A stretch of DNA of 64,000 bases from Lactarius indigo. Lineage: Eukaryota; Basidiomycota; Agaricomycetes; Russulales; Russulaceae. The DNA lies in the NCBI GenBank assembly GCA_025766275.1, contig JAFKAC010000013.1, forward strand, positions 496,001 through 560,000. Direction: 5' to 3'. The position numbers and the translations under genes were made by a program. The notes beneath the pieces were generated by a model. The model did no database searches and had not been told where the DNA came from. It saw only the letters and a list, made by a program, of their open reading frames with translations. This document shows positions 1 to 11,080 of this stretch, one piece after another (within the stretch, counting starts at the first letter, position 1; each line of letters opens with the position of its first letter).

Positions 1-1954
1 CATGTCAATCGCGGTGTATGCGGGCGGCAAATCGAACGGGTCCCCATCAGCAGAAGTCAAGCCCGGCCTCGACTGGGCAACTCTGATGCCTGCGCTCCTG
101 GCGCTCAACACACCGGACCCGTGCGAGATATTCGTCGTGCGGATGCTCAGAGATCGGCCCACACCTGCGCGTTCGGCCGGGTCCCGGGCCGAAGCCGGTA
201 TAGGGAATGGATCGTGCGTGTTCGCCGAGTAATTTGGTGGCAATTTGATAGGTGAATTGTAGTTGTGTTGCGACTCAGGAAATGAGGAAACACTTCGGAG
301 ATGAGTGTAGGATCGTGATCGTGGCGGAAGTGGGTGATATGGTGTCGAAGAGCCCGGCCCGGGGTCCGGGGATGCAGGACTGGAATGGCTCGGCATAATA
401 GGTAACGGGGGAATCGGCGGTTTTGCTGACAATGGGGTCGGAGGAACGGGAAGCGAGCGTGAGTGTATACTCGAAGTTGGTGATGCAGGAGTACGACGTG
501 AAGGTACAGAAACCGGGCTTATAGGCGAGGGTCGGTCCTGTAGGGAAGTATGCGCAGATGCAGGGAGCGGTGGGAGCGGTGGAGGTTCGTCCTGTGAGAC
601 TCGTCTATGTGATGTCGAAGGCGGCCCACGGGTATAGGAGTATCCTTGAGAAGGCGGTAATCGTGGCAGCTCGCGAGCTCTTCGATTCGGTTGCTGAGAA
701 GAGAGGGCATGAGACGCAAGCGACAGCGACGATCCCGAATGCGTCGCGTATACCCCTTGCCCGGACATATATGCTGAGTGTTGCACCGCCGCGTGATTAT
801 CGGTGTGTGATGACAATCGGCTTGTCGCTCTGGACGAACCCTCGCTTGCTGGGACACCATCAATGCTCTCCGCATAGTGTGAATGGTTGTCATCCTTAGC
901 GCGAGTTGGTATGCTCGAACGCCATCGATCGATCTCCGGAATGGCTTCTGAAGTGTGTAGGAAGGTTGTGGCGTCGGGTATTCCAGATGAGAGGGAGCTA
1001 GAGGAAGGGAGGCCGTTTGATGATAGTACCCCCAGGGACGAGTCAGAGGGATTCCCATCGTCAAGGAAAGAATCTGATGGGCTAGTGCGCGTCACGTTCA
1101 TCCACTCCTCACTAGGTGTCACCAGTAGCATGGCTGTCACGAGTAAAAAATCTAATAAACTGAGGGGGAGACCGTTGTGCATGCGCTGGGGCTTGCTGGA
1201 GCCCAGGCGAAAAAGAGGATCCAAAATTTTCAATTGTGGGGGTGCTCGTTGCATGGCCGGTTCTAAGACGGCAACAGGGCCCTTAACTGTTTCTGTCGTG
1301 CACTATAGAAAGAGCGATGTGAGGGTGAATGTACGTGTATCCTCTAATCACGTACGGCGTAATGCACCCCAGAGCGCTTCCATCTCAGGCTATGCCGATG
1401 GTGAGGGATGTAAAATTTGCGATAGCTAGGATGGTGCGAAGAGATCGAATCGGTTGTATTGTTAGAGAACAGCGAAGTACTCACCTGGAGAGAGACCCAT
1501 AGGAATATCCCAGGAATTCGTCCGCGGGCTTCCAATGACCCTTGCCAAATACAACCTCGACGCCAGTGAGATCCTTGTTTTTACGAAACGACGACTTCTG
1601 AAAGTTTGTTGGCCAGCGAACGCGAGAGACGTTGACGAAGCCTTTCGGATCAGACCTGCGAACTTTGGTAATATTGTCGTCGGTATCGATAACGTAGAGG
1701 GGATTTTCAGATGAACCATCGTGAACGACTGAATCTAGAAATGACGGTGATGATAAACGGAGGGTCATCAATGGACCGGTTGACGACTGCGAGGAGGCGG
1801 CAGGGTCTGGTGATTTGAGGCGACGAAGTACAGATGACGTCGAGGACGCGGACGCGGAGGACTTTAACCGGCCAGCCAAGGAGGGTGTGAAGGAGGTGCC
1901 AGCCTGAAACTGTGACTTGTCTCTGTCCCACGTTGGTAGAGAAAGCTTGACCAT
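1..1954 (-). CDS. DUF6593-domain protein with long Pro/Ser-rich tail (3' end beyond left edge)
   Basis: Three exons read leftwards: 1954-1485, 1425-1356 and 1302-1, with the last still open at base 1. Introns of 59 and 53 nt have GT-AG ends and keep the frame. The start ATG (1952-1954) follows a pyrimidine-rich stretch on the coding strand. The first ~260 residues look like the DUF6593 family of Agaricomycetes: a strand pattern including LYVIDTDDNITKVRR, a basic KFYIPHHRHSLRWKR segment, then KGPVAVLEPA and a hydrophobic LLDFLLVTAMLLVT helix. About 370 further residues are a low-complexity Ser/Pro/Arg-rich tail with PPLPPLPAS and PPTPLS runs, probably disordered. The biochemical function of DUF6593 is not known. 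The apparent plus-strand ORF at 887-1429 is a shadow of exon 3. The family call is confident; the C-terminus is not in the window. Confidence 0.8.
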
Positions 1955-4122
1955 CGCAAAGAAAGGGAAAGGAAGGAAGGAAAAGAAGGAAAAGAGAAAG
2001 AAACAGGTGAGCGCGGATGAACCGAAGTTGCGGGTGTGTGTCAATTCAATCCAAATTATGTAATTCAACATGATATCTCGTTCGCGGTCCAACCAACAGA
2101 GCCCTCTGTATCCTTTCGTCATGTACGTAGGTAGGCTGTGCTGGCGGTCCAGGCCTGCTGCCCCACCCAAAGAGAGCTTGTCAATGATGAGTCCGGGGAC
2201 AGCGCACCTGCCCCAGTCGCTCGAAGGAGGTATTCTTCCTCGTCTTGTTCCCCATCAACATCTTCATTGACGCAGACGTCGCCATCGTGCTCACTCGGGT
2301 CGGGCGTCTCCTGTATCTCCCCTTGCTGCCGCCATCTCCCACCAGCACAGCCACAACTCCTTTATCCCTTGAGAAACGGAAGTCCCAACCGCCCTCATCC
2401 CTCCGCACAGGGCTTTTAAGAATCGCTCGAATTTGCGACTGTGGAATATCACCGAGGCTTAACCTTACATTTGGGTCCAAAGTTAAGTTACATCCTTCCA
2501 TCCCTCCATAGGCGCCGGTGATATGGGGTCATACAAAAAAGGACAAAGGCGTAATGTGTGTGCTTTCCGGGCCGACGAGGCCGTGTACCCACTCCGGAAG
2601 TGAACACACTGTAAAAAGACGCGCGCAGATGCCCGCCCGCCCAATGACCTCCGTTCTCCGTAACGGGGCAAGGACGTGAACGACAGTCCGGGGTTATGCG
2701 GCGTACTTTGAGGTCGGGTCGGGGACGGTACACGTGAAAGCATGTCTGGTGATGTAAGTGACACCCTCGAAACCACATTGGAGACGGGGCGGAGCGACTT
2801 CGGATCTGGGGACGCCAGGCCCCGCGAACCATGTGAACCATGCGTAGGTTTCGATACGGGGAAACTTAACTTCTTTGGGCTATAGCAGCGGTCCGCCTCC
2901 CTGCGGTCACGACTAGCGATGAAAAGGAGCTTGAACAATTAATGAAAGAAGGTAACAATGTAATGTTCAGAGGATTCAGATTCATGTGTAGCCATGAATT
3001 GTCCACTTCACCCTCGCAACTACAGTACGCCTCGGTCCGCTTATGTCTTGGTCAGGAAGACCCGCGGGTGGCGTCCCGTGCTTCGACCGTATCTAAGCTC
3101 TGATGAACCCGCCGTTGTGTTTCTATCCCTGTTCTGTCCAACGCCGCTCTCAAATTTGTTTCAACGTGACGCATCATAAATTCTCTCCCTCTCAGATGGG
3201 CTTGAGCCATTTCATTCCATAGGACCTGCTCGGTGACTTCTTGTAATCATGCGCAACCGCTGACTCTCCGTGTCCTCCGTTCTTGACGTGGCCAGCTTGC
3301 TCTGTCCCTTCGCGACGCCCATCTCACCTTGGGATCACATGCGGAGTGCTGCACCTTATGCCTTGTAAGGGATACCCTTCTGCTAGGTTCGAAACCATCA
3401 ACTTTCCCCATACCTGTCACTTGACCACAACTAATCACCCCGTACTTACCGCAAACCTGACAGGCCGCGATGCGGCCTAGTGAGCCTCGATGATAGACCG
3501 TTCTGATGTATATACGTGCTCGGCGCTCGGCGCTCTACTCGAGAAAGATAGCTTTAACCAGTTCCCTCTGCTACTCCTGCTAAACATTTGTGTTCCCACG
3601 CGCATTCCTCTTATCTCGCTGATATCCATTCTCTTTGATGTGTCCTGACACCTCCTAAAAGGGTCGCCGACCTAATCCTAAAATGCCGACTTCACTGACT
3701 CCGTACACAGCATTTTTGATTCGCTAAAGCCTCCGAACGTTTGGTGATATATGTAGACTAGCACTCCAAATGTCGTATGTAGTGAATTCGCCATCACACT
3801 CGTGCTCCGTCACCGCAGAAAATAGTGCGGCAGCTTTAACAGACGCAACCAATCGCAATAGCTCAACGTGATCATAAAATCTATAGGCCAACATCCAACA
3901 TTCATCGAGACATTCATACAGCAGTAAACGACTTCTTTTGATCTTGCATCGTTTTTGAACTGCACTGTGTGCCTCGAAAATTCTCCATATCTGCACAAGT
4001 GGCGTACGCACGTGGTGCCTCGTGTGATAAATACGTTTTGATCACTACACCATGTTGCTTATGTAATAAATCCCAGTCCTACCAGAGCTCAGGCTGGTGC
4101 GCAGCAGACTACTGCAGCAGCC
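1955..4122. other. Intergenic stretch without a supportable gene
   Basis: No reading frame here shows a recognised motif or convincing spliced continuity. A 106-residue minus-strand ORF at 2181-2501 and overlapping ORFs at 2483-2938 are the longest candidates, and neither resembles a family I know. The part just right of 1954 is the likely promoter of the DUF6593 gene (purine-rich on the plus strand at 1955-2010). No tRNA, repeat array or transposon end was seen. Confidence 0.4.
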
Positions 4123-5371
4123 ATGTTATACCGCAACATATTGGCCCTTGCCTCAGTCACCATTGGGACTCTCGCAAGGCCTACGCAAGATGTATTATCG
4201 TTTTCAAAGCCCCGGCCTCTCGTGATTTGGCACGGTCTCGGTGAGCCTCTACTTCTAAGCAACGGAGAGGGGGAAGCCTTAGACTAACTCGGCGTAAAGG
4301 CGACTCGTACGCCTCCGATGGCTTAGTGCAGTTCCAGTCATACATCGCCAAGGTTCACCCGGGGATATTCATACACTCGATATATATCGATCCGGATGCG
4401 AAGGAAGACCAACGGGCTACCTATGTGCGTTTTCTGCGCGCTTAGACCGCTGGTGTCTTCCTTCACTTATACCGACTGCCTCGAACAGTACGGAAATGTC
4501 GATGACCAGGTGGAGCTAGTCGCCGAGCAACTGAAAGCTGTTCCCGAGCTGACAAAGGGATTCGACGCCATTGGCCTTTCGCAAGGTTCGTAAACGTGGT
4601 GGGGCTGACCCCAAAATGGCCCCCAAAGGCACGTTGCGACGAAGGGGGTGGTTTCTGACGCGTTCTTTTTTTTTTTTTGTGATACGGTATCGTCATCAGG
4701 CGGACAGTTCCTGCGCGCGTACGTCGAGCGACACAACGATCCGCCGATCCGCAATCTCATCACTTTTGGCTCGCAACACATGGGCATCGCCGGTATCCCC
4801 GGGTGCGGGCCGTTCGACGTGTTCTGCCAGCTCGCGCGCAAAGCGGCGCGAGCGGGCGTGTACAACGGATGGGTACAGCAGAACATCGTGCAGGTATGCC
4901 CCCCCTCCTCCCCCCTCTTCTCCCCTCCTCTTACGCACGCCCGTTTCTGGAAAAAAGGCGCAGTACTACCGCGACCCGGTGCAGCTGCCGACGTACCTCG
5001 CCGCGAACCACTTCCTCACCTCGATCAACAATGAGGTGCCCGAGACGCGGAACGTGACGTATGCCACGCGACTCGCGAAGCTCAACACGCTCGTGCTCGT
5101 GCTCTTTGAGCAAGACCGTACCGTCGTGCCCAAGGAGAGCGCCTGGTTTGGATCGTACGCGCCGCCGTCCGACTTGCAGGAAGACGATGAGGAGACCCTT
5201 GTGCCGATGCGTGAGCAGCCGCTCTACACCGAAGACTGGATTGGGCTGCGCACGCTCGACGAGCGTGGGCGCGTCGTGTTCGCGTCTTGCGATAGCGAGC
5301 ACATGCATCTTCCCGCGGAGTGTTGGCAGCCGCTCGTGGAGAAGTACGTTGGCTCGCGGCGGCGCTCGTAG
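4123..5371 (+). CDS. PPT1: Palmitoyl-protein thioesterase (PPT1 type)
   Basis: This enzyme removes fatty acyl groups from cysteines of proteins in the lysosome or vacuole and secretory route. Five exons (4123-4240, 4300-4424, 4489-4585, 4700-4893, 4958-5371) join in frame to 315 codons, the usual family length. A short hydrophobic N-terminus (MLYRNILALASVTIGTLA) can serve as signal peptide. The sequence shows RPLVIWHGLGDSYAS, the nucleophile motif GLSQGG (Ser112), LITFGSQHMG, Asp231 in LFEQDRTVVPKES and His293 in SEHMHL, giving a complete Ser-Asp-His triad. The first intron contains a good branch site (ACTAAC); the third is long (114 nt) with a poly-T run. It is convergent with the YX fragment to its right. 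Two decayed copies lie at 22.9 and 28.2 kb, so this is the only intact member in the window. Confidence 0.93.
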
Positions 5372-5480
5372 ACACAGGCAACACCCCCCAATTTTCGTAG
5401 AACCGCTGTGTGTATTTGCGTTCCACTGTTATCGGTGTTTGCAACATGTTTTCTTTCGTATTAAGTTAGGCAACACTGGA

Positions 5481-6372
5481 CTAACGACAGTATAGCAAGT
5501 GACAGGACGACAAAATGATAGTCGTGATGTGCGCCGCTGACTGAGAAAGGGAATACCTCAAGCTGAATGAACCCTGAGATTGTGGGCCGCAGAATGTCAT
5601 GAGGGTCGTACAGCCGAGCCACGTGACCTCGACTGCAGCGCGACCAATAGCGGTGAGAGGTCGCTCGACCACCGGCTCCGCCGTCTCCACCCCTAGGTCG
5701 GAGTCGAGGCATGCGCCCATGACAAATTCGTCCGATTGCACGTCCTGCAGCGATGCGGGCGGGATGCCAAGCTCCGCCTCCTCTAGCGAACCCGTCACCG
5801 AGAGTCCGTGGACCGGAAGACGAATTCCCGAATTTTTCAGTTCCGAATGAGCGATGAGTTGCCCAATGACTTCGAAGCCGCGGAGGACGTAGAACAGAGG
5901 AGTCGGGTGCTGTAGCTCTCATTCGCCTTTTTGCAGATGAACCCGTAAACGTCTTTTGGCAGGGTTGTTTTTTCCCGGCTCGTCGAATGGGACGTAATAC
6001 ACGAGCAGGTACAAGTTCGGTACAAATCCTGCTCATAATCAACTGACGTTCGCTGTCCCTGCTCGCCCACCGTGCTCGCAGGGTTTGTCTCGTGGCCAGA
6101 GAAGGAGAAACACGAATAGCGAACCATCCAGTACCTGGATGAGCACATCTTTATTTTTACCCTCGCCCTTGTGGCAGATACGTGCACCGCCTTTGGACGC
6201 CAAGGAGAGCATTCCCCACATCTTTGACTGATGACGTGAGGTCTTGGATCGTACTTTCTCGTTCTTCTTGCATAGAACGCGGAACCAACTTCATCATCAT
6301 GGCAGATTGATGCTCCGGTCGGCGATGTGGCGGGGTGTAGGTGGCTCCTGCGGCGGCGGACTTATCTATCAC
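5481..6372 (-). pseudogene. YX-family C-terminal fragment (unit 1), decayed
   Basis: Reading leftwards from 6372, this stretch matches the C-terminal region of the large YX genes at 23.35-27.98 kb and 28.78-33.22 kb. Shared landmarks are TGSLEEAELGIPPASL, ERPLTAIGRAAVEVTWLG and GPQSQGS. The frame is broken: recognisable pieces sit in different frames (5481-5798, 5837-6187, 6039-6221), and the segment encoding the FFPEALEKLGLCVPR region of the other copies is missing. The normal stop is lost because of a 4-bp duplication near 5561-5570, so the frame runs on to 5481. The fragment is tail-to-tail with the intact thioesterase, the arrangement seen in the two other units. It is a dead copy left after partial deletion. 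Confidence 0.8.
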
Positions 6373-7296
6373 AGCACTTATACATAACCTTTACTTCAAG
6401 TCAAGTTCGAGTCGCTGTCCCGCCAACTCCGGACTCCAAGAATTCGTACTAGTACCAAGTCGCGTAAACTGAACTATAAACGAGTGCTGTAGCACAATCT
6501 GGAGCCCGCTACACAGCCCGCGTTAGAATTAATGTAGCAAATGTGAACGATCTCAGAGACTCAGACGACGGCGAAAAGTGCAAGCAAGAGCGAAGGTGAG
6601 AAGACGACAAGAAGAGATAAGTCCATTGGCTGGTTCCAAGTTCCAGATGCCCCTCAAGGGGGCCTGACTCAAAAATCACCCAAGTCAAACAGTGGGAGCA
6701 ACAGAGCGCTCGTGTATTCAGTAAGAAATGAGCGGTATGTATACAGGTGAACCCTTAGCTACCACAAAATAGAGTAATGTAGAAAGAAGGTAAAGTAGGG
6801 GTAAATGGGTAGTATTGCCTTTGGTGTGGGTGGGAACGAGACGACGGGATGCAGAGACGATCGGAGCATACAGACGAGGGATAGAGGGTGTGAGGTACGA
6901 GATGGTGGCAAGCGAGACAAGAAGCCGTTTGGACAAGGATATACTGTATAGCGAATCGAGCAGGAACTAATACTGAGTCAGCTTGCATAACTCGGAGATT
7001 CTGAGCGTTGGCCAGGCTGGCTGACCAAATCAGGACGCCGCAATGCAACGACGAGTGTAGCAGGCTTGAAGGACTGAAAGTAAGCTTGAAGTAAGATATG
7101 TAGTAGCCGACGTACATCAAGCTCTAAGTTAGGCGTTATTTGTATCGGTCCGGAGTGTTCCAGTTATATAAGCAACGGAGTTGGTCGGGGTATATTTCGG
7201 AGTTATAATAGGAGAGGTGTGCAACGGGACTAACGCTCTCCTCCCGCACACTCTACCACCGAGCACCCATGATTTTGTCATACTACTACACAGAGA
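6373..7296. other. Non-coding remnant between YX fragment and ankyrin fragment
   Basis: Bases about 6490-6535 match the middle of the YX2 gene (26829-26875): an 18-base identical run, cacaatctggagcccgct, is followed by about 25 weaker matching bases. This shows that unit 1 once held more of the YX gene and lost most of it by internal deletion. The rest, including a 121-residue minus-strand ORF at 6755-7120, shows nothing I recognise. Confidence 0.5.
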
Positions 7297-7731
7297 CTAT
7301 GTATGTTTGGGGGAGAATGCCCATTGTAAAATTGCCGCTAACCCTAAAAGACGTGGGACAGGGTTTGGGACAGGGCGCCCGTTGGCGTCACCATTGTAGT
7401 GGAGTAACAGAGATGCGACCTCCATCCTCCTGTGGTATAATGCCAAATCTGATGGAGTTGCGTGGTTATTGTCTCGTGCATTCCCGGCCGCGCCGTGCTC
7501 CAATAGTAGCCGGGCGATGCCAACGCCATCATCTTCGGAGTAATATGGGCCTTGTGACACTAGGTGTACTGGAGTCTGGCCCCTGGTGTTCCTTGCATTG
7601 ACATTTGCACCGGCGTTGAGCAGTACCGATACCATCTCGGTAATCCCAAAGTAGGACGCCAAATGCAATGGGGTTTGATTGTCATTATCTGGCACGTTGA
7701 CATCCGTGCCCCACTCCAGCAATAGTCGTAT
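7297..7731 (-). pseudogene. Ankyrin-repeat gene fragment, 5' end cut off by a hAT element
   Basis: The minus-strand frame encodes about three ankyrin repeats, with TLIRLLLEWGTDVN, QTPLHLASYFGITEMVSVLL, NAGANVNARNTRGQTPVHL and GIARLLLEHGA, then stops at 7297. Coding similarity ends where the hAT terminal sequence CAGTG starts at 7732. The ORF continues 30 bases into the transposon only by chance. The missing N-terminal part is not found on the far side of the transposon block at 21915. Ankyrin repeats mediate protein binding; in fungi such repeats often end NLR-type receptors, but nothing here shows which protein this was. Confidence 0.75.
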
Positions 7732-10700
7732 CAGTGTTGGACAGTTGCCGACTAAGGTCAAGAGTCAATGTCATCACATGTCGACTAGTCGCTGACTAGT
7801 CGCTGACTGTGGAACGACCATGACTTTTCTCATCACGTGACAGTAGCACATTCCGGAATCTGTATTGAGTAATATCGTATGATTTCTCTTATTCCATACC
7901 ACAATGACTCATAGTGGCCGGTCATCTAATCGTTCTTGGGTCCGTGACTTCTTTAAGGACCACCCAAAACTTGCCCAAAAAGCACCTGAAGCATACTCGG
8001 GCACGCGGACAACCCACGACAAAGCAAAAGTATACTGCAAGCTCTGTTTGGTCAAGCACGTCAATGAGGTCCTTGAACAAGACACAAGAGCTGTTGAAGC
8101 GGGTACTCGGCAGTTTGTTCGATCCAATGATATGATCGAACTGGAGCGTGCGTAACACTATCACATCAAAATTTCTTAGCTCAATTTCTTTTCGATTAGT
8201 TTTTTCGGTTAGGCAGAATGAGGCTGGCCGCGGGTGGTTATCAGCACGTACAGAGGGGCTGGTCAATCATCTTCGACTCTGCGATCTTCAGCCCCCAGCA
8301 GTGCTTGAGAAAGCTCAGGCACATAAAGATCGTGTGTTGGGAACCACTGCAGCTGGCAAAAGGACCCATCGCGATATGGAGGAAGAATCCGAAGATCCTG
8401 AGGCATCGTCATCGCTATTCCGACAACGCAGCATATCACCGTATCTGGGTCAACTACCTGCGTTCCATGTTCAAACACCTTCTGAGACCTTCCAGTCCCC
8501 ATACACCCTCTCGGTCGTATCAAGGGGATCTTATTCTGATTTTGAACGAGAGCCCTCTGTTGCCTCCTCTATCTCCACCTCATCGTCTAGCCGCGGTGCC
8601 TCTCCCTTCAACTTCCCGCAAATCCCATCTCAATCTCAATCTCAATCTCGACGCGGCGCGTCTCGTCCCTCTTCACTTAACCCTCAAGCACTCGCCGAAC
8701 CGACCTGGTCAGACATACAACAGGCGCGCTTTGAGGAATGAATCACACGCATCACTGCAGCGGCGGGATTTCCGCTCTCGTGGGTGGAAAACCCAGAGTG
8801 GCTGGCTTTTTGCAATGACTTTGTTCCGCAGGCCAAGTCGCCAAGTCGAAAAGTTCTTACCAAACGTCTTCTGCCGCGAACACTCAACGAATTACAACAG
8901 AAGGCAAAGCAACGGGTAAGTGGCAAGAACGCAACTGCCTCGTGCGATGGCTGGACAGGCGAAAATTTCCATCATTACATCGCGTTTATGATCATGGTTG
9001 ATAAGAAGGTATGGTGCTTTTATTATGACGAGCACACTGTATCTGACTAGAACTAGGTCCATACAGTGAATGTTCATGACGCGTCTAACGAAAAAAGACG
9101 GCCAACAATCTATATAATCTAATGGTGGAAGTACTCGAGCGTCTTCAGTCAGAATGGAAGGTCACTGTTGTCGCGTTCACGACAGATGCATCTGGCGAAT
9201 CTCGAAAAGCACGAAAGCTACTACTTGCGCGTTTTCCACACCTTGTATGCCCTGACTGTTTTGCGCACCAGGTTTGACTTTTTATTTATTTATATTCTTC
9301 GTTATACTGACACAATCGTTTCAAAGGTGAACCTCATTGTCGGGGACTACTTCAAGGCCGAGTCGATATATGTCAAGCATAGCAAGATGGCCTCAGATCT
9401 CATCAGCTGGCTACGCAGCAAGACATACGTCCTTGCCCGCCTTCGGGAGATTCAGACGCAAAACGGACGGCCGCCGCTTACTGTGATTCGCGCGGTCTTA
9501 ACAAGGTGGACAGCACACTACCTCGCCTTCAAGCGTCTGCTCGAGCTCGAGCTCCCTCTCCGAACCCTCATTACTCAAGACGCAATGGCTTCATCCGATC
9601 AACAGGTCTTCATCTCTCCGGGCTTGACAGCAGCAAATAAACGAAAGGCGCGTGAAATGAAAGCAGTCATTGAGGACAGCACTTTCTGGCACTCATTAGC
9701 TCGGTACGTCAATCCGAGATCAGTGGTATCGGTCTAATATTTTTTGATACAGCCTCAAGACGCATCTTGAACCCCTTGCGAGAGCCGCAAATGTGGCCCA
9801 AGCGGCATTCTGTCGTTTGGATCAGATCTTGCTCACGTTTGGCTCCCTCAGCATATATTATCGCGAAATCATGGATCAAGACCCCGACAATGCCATCGGA
9901 TGTACAGCTATTCTCGACAGCATCGAGAAGCGGTGGGCGAAAGCAGACCAGGACATCTTCATTGCAGCCGTTCTTTTAAATCCGTTTGTCAAAGCCGCCG
10001 CCTTTTCTCCTCGAGTTTCGTTCCTCACACGAGCTGGCGTGTTTACGCTGCTGAAGCGTTTGTATCAACGCTTCTTCTCCATCACCGAGTCCCCCGACCA
10101 GCTGTCCGCCAATATAAACACACTCTTCACAAACATCCAGGACTACTTCAGCGAGCATGGCGGCGACTTGGCAGCGTATGCTGGTCCCATCAAAGATAGG
10201 GCGCAGGCTAATGGCGTGTCCCCGGATCCGGTTGAGCTATATGAGGGAATGGTTCCCATCACTGCCGGCTCCCCCCCAACACCACTCTTTAAGCTCGCAC
10301 TTCACATCTTGTCCATTTGTCCTAATTCTGCCTCATGCGAGCGGTTGTTCAGCGTCTTTGGCAACACTCTCACAAAGCTCAGGAATCGTCTAGGAAAGTC
10401 CACCCTCACCTCACTCGCGGAACTGAAAATGCACATACGCGATGAACACGTGCGCAACGGCGATACCAAACAGCGGCTGAAGCGCTTCTACGGGACCATA
10501 TCACGAGCAAGTCCCTCCTCAGGTCAACTGGAGTCCCTCCTCACCCCGCCGCTGCTGGACGATGAAGCAGGAGACATTGCAATGGATATTGATCCCGTGT
10601 TGCAGCAGTTGTCGGATGGTGAGACTGACGATTTTAATCGCATTACAGAGTCTTTCGGCAGGCAATCAGACTACGACAATGACGACGGGGACGGACAAAT

Positions 10701-11080
10701 GCCGTCAACCATTTCAATTACGATTGTCGACCTTTTTAACCACGCAGAAAAAAATTGGATATCATTACATGAACGCAGCGCGTCTCGGAGCCTAAACGAG
10801 GAACTGGAGCTCTATGAGCTCCTCAACTCGGACCCAGCAGGAGTGGAAGGTGTTGACGTAGAGATTGATCACGCTCTGGATAGTATATTCGTTGTCTAGT
10901 ATGCACGCGCGACACGACTTCGTTTTTTATGCATACAAATTAATTGTCGAATTGGGTGACACCGATTACCTCACTAACTGATGTAGGCGTGGGAACAGTC
11001 ACGGTCATTTGCGGTCACTGACCCCATGGTCAGATGACTTTCCTGACTCTCACGACTAGTCACTGACTGGCACAACACTG
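7732..11080 (+). mobile_element. hAT DNA transposon, copy A (both ends present, transposase broken)
   Basis: The element starts CAGTGTTGGACAG at 7732 and ends with the inverse of CAGTGTTGTGCCAG at 11080, the CAGTG-type terminal inverted repeat of hAT elements. Subterminal copies of GACTAGTC/CTGAC motifs occur at 7780-7815 and 11010-11070; in known hATs such arrays bind transposase. No 8-bp target duplication is visible: the left flank is agtcgtat and the right flank, atccagag, is already the interior of copy B. The element carries one transposase gene, described separately. Confidence 0.85.
7904..10899 (+). pseudogene. hAT transposase (copy A), nonsense plus frameshift
   Basis: Five exons (7904-8151, 8213-9008, 9057-9271, 9327-9703, 9753-10899) would encode about 927 residues. 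The N-terminus carries a BED-like zinc finger (CKLCLVKH), and the middle has VHDASNEK, TTDASGESRKARKLLL, CPDCFAHQVNLIVGDYF and LTRWTAHYLAF. The C-terminus has the hAT dimerisation region (CPNSASCERLFSVFGNTLT, LRNRLGKSTL). Two lesions kill it. A TGA at 8739-8741 stands where copy B has CGA, a CpG transition. A run of six A at 9091-9096 has seven in copy B, which shifts the frame. Correct splicing therefore cannot give a full transposase. Confidence 0.85.

Noticed and set aside
887..1429. 180-codon plus-strand ORF
   Set aside because: It is antisense to exons 2-3 of the DUF6593 gene, which has splice signals and family motifs.
3380..3400. GGTTCGAAACC, resembling a tRNA T-loop
   Set aside because: The flanking five-base stem does not pair and no acceptor or anticodon arm could be found.
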